From RUG11783 sp964599695 (lineage in GTDB: Bacteria > Bacillota > Clostridia > Oscillospirales > Ruminococcaceae), in NCBI GenBank assembly GCA_964599695.1, contig CAZRGP010000001.1, forward strand, positions 62,001 through 126,000: 64,000 bases of DNA, in the 5' to 3' direction. The notes below the pieces were generated by a model that was not told the DNA's origin, did not search any database, and was given only the letters and a program-made list of their open reading frames with translations. Shown here piece by piece: positions 61,228-64,000 of this stretch. The position numbers were made by a program, and so were the translations under genes. The first letter of the stretch is position 1, and each line of letters starts with the position of its first letter.

Positions 61228-61285
61228 ATTTAAGTATTATCCTATGCGTTTCAGTTGTGTTATTTCTCACTGTCCATTCTAACAG

Positions 61286-61330
61286 AAAAACACGTACCTG
61301 CCCTATGTTTTCCGCAAATACGTGTTTTCA
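61286..61330 (-). terminator. terminator after pncB
   Basis: AAACACGTA (61288-61296) pairs with TACGTGTTT (61319-61327); on the minus strand the stem is followed by TTTTTCTG. It lies about 17 bases after the pncB stop. Confidence 0.75.
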
Positions 61331-61346
61331 TTTACCAATATCTGAA

Positions 61347-62795
61347 TCAACCGCGGTTTTCCATCAGCAATGTGTTCTTGATGTCGTACAGTTTCTGAGA
61401 CAAGTCCACATAATATCCGTGGGGATGCTCAAATCTCTTTACCTCATCCCACAAAGAATCTACTTCGCGTACACAGTATGCACGACTTTCCTCGATAGAT
61501 GGGACATCATATACCAGTTCACCGTTCTTGAATACCTGTACAAGAAGTTCTCTTGCAGTATAGTCTTCCACGAGTTTCCTCTTCCACACCGCGTTCGGAT
61601 CAAAGATCTCAAGAGGCTGGGTATCATCGATCGTCTCGTCATGTACACAGATCTGATCCGCGATCGCCTTTCCGGTCTTCTTCTCGTAGAGACGATAGAC
61701 TTTCTTAAAGTGAGGCGTGGTGATCTTCTCCACGTTTTCGCTGACCTTGATCTTCGGAACAACTTTTCCGTTCTCATCTTCAGTAGCGACGAGTTTGTAT
61801 ACACCACCGAGTACAGGATCACTCTTTGCAGTAATCAGTCTCTCGCCAACACCAAAGCTGTCGGCATATCCGCCCTGACGGATCAGATCACGAATCAAAT
61901 ACTCATCCAAACTATTGCTGACGACAATCTTGCACTCCTGCAGACCAGCCTCATCCAACATTTCTCTGGTCTTGCGGGTCAGGTAGCTGAGGTCTCCCGA
62001 ATCGATACGAACGCCACACTTGTGAATTCCTTTCGGCCAAAGCACCTCTTTAAAGACTTTGATCGCATTCGGCACACCGCTCTTTAGCACATTGTATGTG
62101 TCCACTAGCAATGTTGCATTGTCGGGATAAAGTTCACAGTAAGTCTTAAACGCAGTATATTCGTCATCGAAAATCTGCACCCAGCTGTGCGCCATGGTTC
62201 CGAGAGCTGGAGCGCCATAAAGTTTATCCGTTAAGGTGCAACTTGTCCCAGCAACACCAGCGATATAGGCTGCACGTGCGCCAAGATACGCTGCAGATGC
62301 TCCCTGAGCACGTCTTGCGCCAAATTCCATAACAGGACGCCCCTCTGCGGCACGAACGATACGGTTCGCCTTAGTGGCGATCAATGTCTGGTGGTTCATA
62401 CAAAGAAGAAGGAATGTTTCCAGAATCTGCGCTTCCTCAGACCTGGCACGCACCGTAACAAGCGGTTCATTCTTAAAAACGACCGTACCTTCCGGTACCG
62501 CCCAAATGTCGCCCGTAAAACGGAAATTCCTCATGTACTGAAGCCACTCTTCAGAGAAACATTTTTTGCTGCGAAGATACTCGATATCGCTGTCCGTGAA
62601 ATGAAGATTCTGAATATAATCGATCAGTTCGTTCAGTCCGCAGGCTATGGCGAATCCTGCACCATCCGGAACTGTACGGAAAAACATATCGAAATACACG
62701 ATCTTATCGCCGATGCCTGCTTCATGGAAACCGTTGGCCATCGTATATTCATAGAAGTCATTCAATAATGCAAATTTGTCATTGACGTTGAACAT
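61347..62795 (-). CDS. pncB: nicotinate phosphoribosyltransferase
   Basis: A 482-residue enzyme of NAD salvage that joins nicotinate to PRPP. Family motifs are DFYEYTMANGFHEAG at the N terminus, EFGARRAQGASAAYLGARAAYIAG with the catalytic region, LVDTYNVLKSGVPNAIKVF and GVRIDSGDLSYLTRKTR, and YADSFGVGERLITAK. The length agrees with the long Firmicutes type. GAGGTG precedes the ATG. It lies 60 bases after pnp on the same strand. Confidence 0.94.
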   Translation of the reverse strand: MFNVNDKFALLNDFYEYTMANGFHEAGIGDKIVYFDMFFRTVPDGAGFAIACGLNELIDYIQNLHFTDSDIEYLRSKKCFSEEWLQYMRNFRFTGDIWAVPEGTVVFKNEPLVTVRARSEEAQILETFLLLCMNHQTLIATKANRIVRAAEGRPVMEFGARRAQGASAAYLGARAAYIAGVAGTSCTLTDKLYGAPALGTMAHSWVQIFDDEYTAFKTYCELYPDNATLLVDTYNVLKSGVPNAIKVFKEVLWPKGIHKCGVRIDSGDLSYLTRKTREMLDEAGLQECKIVVSNSLDEYLIRDLIRQGGYADSFGVGERLITAKSDPVLGGVYKLVATEDENGKVVPKIKVSENVEKITTPHFKKVYRLYEKKTGKAIADQICVHDETIDDTQPLEIFDPNAVWKRKLVEDYTARELLVQVFKNGELVYDVPSIEESRAYCVREVDSLWDEVKRFEHPHGYYVDLSQKLYDIKNTLLMENRG

Positions 62796-62821
62796 TTTGC
62801 TGCACCTCGCATCTTGTTAAA

Positions 62822-62845
62822 AAGGGGAACCAATCGGCTCCCCTT
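62822..62845 (-). terminator. terminator after pnp
   Basis: AAGGGGA (62822-62828) pairs with TCCCCTT (62839-62845); the minus strand continues with T residues (plus-strand TTAAAAA before it). It lies 11 bases after the pnp stop. Confidence 0.8.
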
Positions 62846-62855
62846 CATTCTATCA

Positions 62856-64000
62856 CTATTCGGCGTTCTTTGCCGCTTTGATTGCTGCAATTGCGTCTTT
62901 ACGGGAGAGATCGATTCCTTTTTCGCTGATCTTGATGACCTTGACCGGGATAATGTCGCCGATGCTGACAACATCCTCCGTCTTTGCAACACGGTGATCA
63001 TCCAGTTTGCTGATGTGAACAAGTCCCTCTTTTCCGGGAGCGATTTCAACCTTCGCGCCGATCGGGAGGATACGAGTGACTTTTCCATAGTACATAGAAC
63101 CGACTTCCGGATCCGTGACGATTGTACGGATGATATCGATGGCGCGTTTAACACCCTCGTGATCTGTTCCGGATACATAGACATGTCCGTCTTCTTCGAC
63201 GTCCACATCAACACCGCACTCAGCGATGATTTTCTTGATGACAGCGCCACCCTTGCCGATGACGTCTGCGATCTTCTCTGTATCAATGGTGATAGATTCC
63301 ATCTTCGGAACATACTTGGAAAGCTCTGCTCTGGGTTCCGGGATGGCCTTCAGCATGACTTCGTCGAGAATATAGAATCTTGCCTTCTCGCACTTGTCCA
63401 GTGCCTCACGAATGATGTCGTAAGTAAGTCCGTCGATCTTCAGGTCCATCTGAATCGCGGTAATTCCCTTGTGAGTACCAGCGACCTTGAAGTCCATATC
63501 GCCAAAGAAGTCTTCAACCCCCTGAATGTCCACCATGGTCATCCAGCGCTCGCCCTCAGTGATAAGTCCGCAGGAAATTCCTGCAACAGGAGCCTTGATC
63601 GGAACACCGGCGTCCATAAGAGCCAATGTGCTTCCGCAGACAGAACCCTGAGAAGTGGAACCGTTGGAAGAAAGAATCTCGGAAACGAGACGGATGACAT
63701 AGGGGAATTCCTCAGTAGAAGGGATCACAGGAAGGAGTGCTCTTTCAGCAAGTGCTCCGTGTCCGATCTCACGCCGTCCGGGTCCACGGCTAGGACGTGT
63801 CTCTCCGACAGAATAACTGGGCATATTGTAGTGGTGCATATAACGCTTTTCTGTCTGGTCATCGAGACCGTCGAGAAGCTGAGCCATATCCATCATGCCA
63901 AGCGTACAGGTTGTAAGGACCTGAGTCTGTCCACGTGTGAACATTCCACTTCCGTGTGTGCGAGGCAAAACGCCGACTTCGGAAGCCAGAGGACGGATCT
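62856..64000 (-). CDS. pnp: polyribonucleotide nucleotidyltransferase (PNPase), C-terminal part
   Basis: A 3'-to-5' exoribonuclease that degrades mRNA by phosphorolysis. The frame is open at the right window edge, so the N-terminal half is missing. Visible are the second RNase PH core (PRTHGSGMFTRGQTQVL, SRGPGRREIGHGALAERAL, MTMVDIQGVEDFFGDMDFKVAGT with the catalytic Asp pair), a KH domain (IADVIGKGGAVIKKIIAE, near residue 240 of the visible part) and an S1 domain (YYGKVTRILPIGAKVEI to VKVIKISEKGIDLS). The C-terminal tail after S1 is short. Terminator at 62822-62845 follows. Confidence 0.95.
   Translation of the reverse strand, partial: IRPLASEVGVLPRTHGSGMFTRGQTQVLTTCTLGMMDMAQLLDGLDDQTEKRYMHHYNMPSYSVGETRPSRGPGRREIGHGALAERALLPVIPSTEEFPYVIRLVSEILSSNGSTSQGSVCGSTLALMDAGVPIKAPVAGISCGLITEGERWMTMVDIQGVEDFFGDMDFKVAGTHKGITAIQMDLKIDGLTYDIIREALDKCEKARFYILDEVMLKAIPEPRAELSKYVPKMESITIDTEKIADVIGKGGAVIKKIIAECGVDVDVEEDGHVYVSGTDHEGVKRAIDIIRTIVTDPEVGSMYYGKVTRILPIGAKVEIAPGKEGLVHISKLDDHRVAKTEDVVSIGDIIPVKVIKISEKGIDLSRKDAIAAIKAAKNAE

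Overview
The window comes from a low-to-mid GC Gram-positive anaerobe of the class Clostridia, most likely a gut Lachnospiraceae-type organism. This is inferred from AGGAGG-type ribosome binding sites, the CpsB/CpsC/CpsD-type tyrosine kinase and phosphatase set, the LCP protein, the lipoprotein signal of the solute-binding protein and the overall gene repertoire. No rRNA, tRNA or CRISPR array was seen. An assembly gap of 100 N lies inside a tetranucleotide repeat at 25899-25998.

Layout. (1) 1-2.7 kb: chromosomal flank, then a graveyard of mobile-element pieces: an inactivated IS3 transposase, two divergent clusters of 23-bp IS21-like end repeats, and an ISL3 transposase start that abuts a truncated acyltransferase-3 gene. 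(2) 2.6-25.4 kb, all on the minus strand: a complete extracellular or capsular polysaccharide locus. Read 5' to 3' it holds the LCP ligase, CpsC/CpsD/CpsB regulators, a VanY-like protein without zinc ligands, the initiating sugar-phosphate transferase, a VanZ-like remnant, three glycosyltransferases, an amino-sugar module (DegT aminotransferase, acetyltransferase, LpxD-like acyltransferase, thiolase, 3-hydroxyacyl-CoA dehydrogenase, Gfo/Idh oxidoreductase), Wzy, Wzx, and two UDP-glucose-dehydrogenase paralogues. Upstream of its first gene are a long structured leader and an (ACTG)n microsatellite. (3) 26-33 kb: SWIM protein, small conserved protein, Fic protein, NagB, a GlmU-like hexapeptide protein, a membrane protein and a Phd-Doc toxin-antitoxin pair. 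(4) 33.4-38.6 kb: polyol-type catabolic genes (FGGY kinase, threitol/erythritol-type dehydrogenase), a broken AEC transporter and a ROK regulator. (5) 39.2-43.6 kb: a five-gene plus-strand operon (flavin split-barrel protein, bilin-reductase-like protein, SDR, DUF1295 5-alpha-reductase-like membrane protein, small membrane protein), facing a distant second copy of the bilin-reductase-like family. (6) 43.7-54.9 kb: a LacI-regulated ribose-type ABC sugar operon with PfkB kinase, two TIM-barrel epimerases (one of the D-allulose 3-epimerase type), an MBL-fold hydrolase and three tandem esterases, the last one dead. (7) 55-64 kb: second broken AEC transporter, nucleotidyltransferase, acyltransferase-3, an AT-rich LTA-synthase-like gene, HAD phosphatase, pncB and the 3' part of pnp.

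A recurring theme is gene decay by small lesions. Seven otherwise complete genes carry one or two frameshifts or nonsense codons (second ugd, hbd-like, thiolase, LpxD-like, VanZ, both AEC transporters), and an eighth, an esterase, carries two in-frame stops. Three neighbouring lesions hit the genes proposed to make and transfer a 3-hydroxyacyl group onto an amino sugar. Either that branch has been lost, or the assembly has indel errors. Reads are needed to decide.
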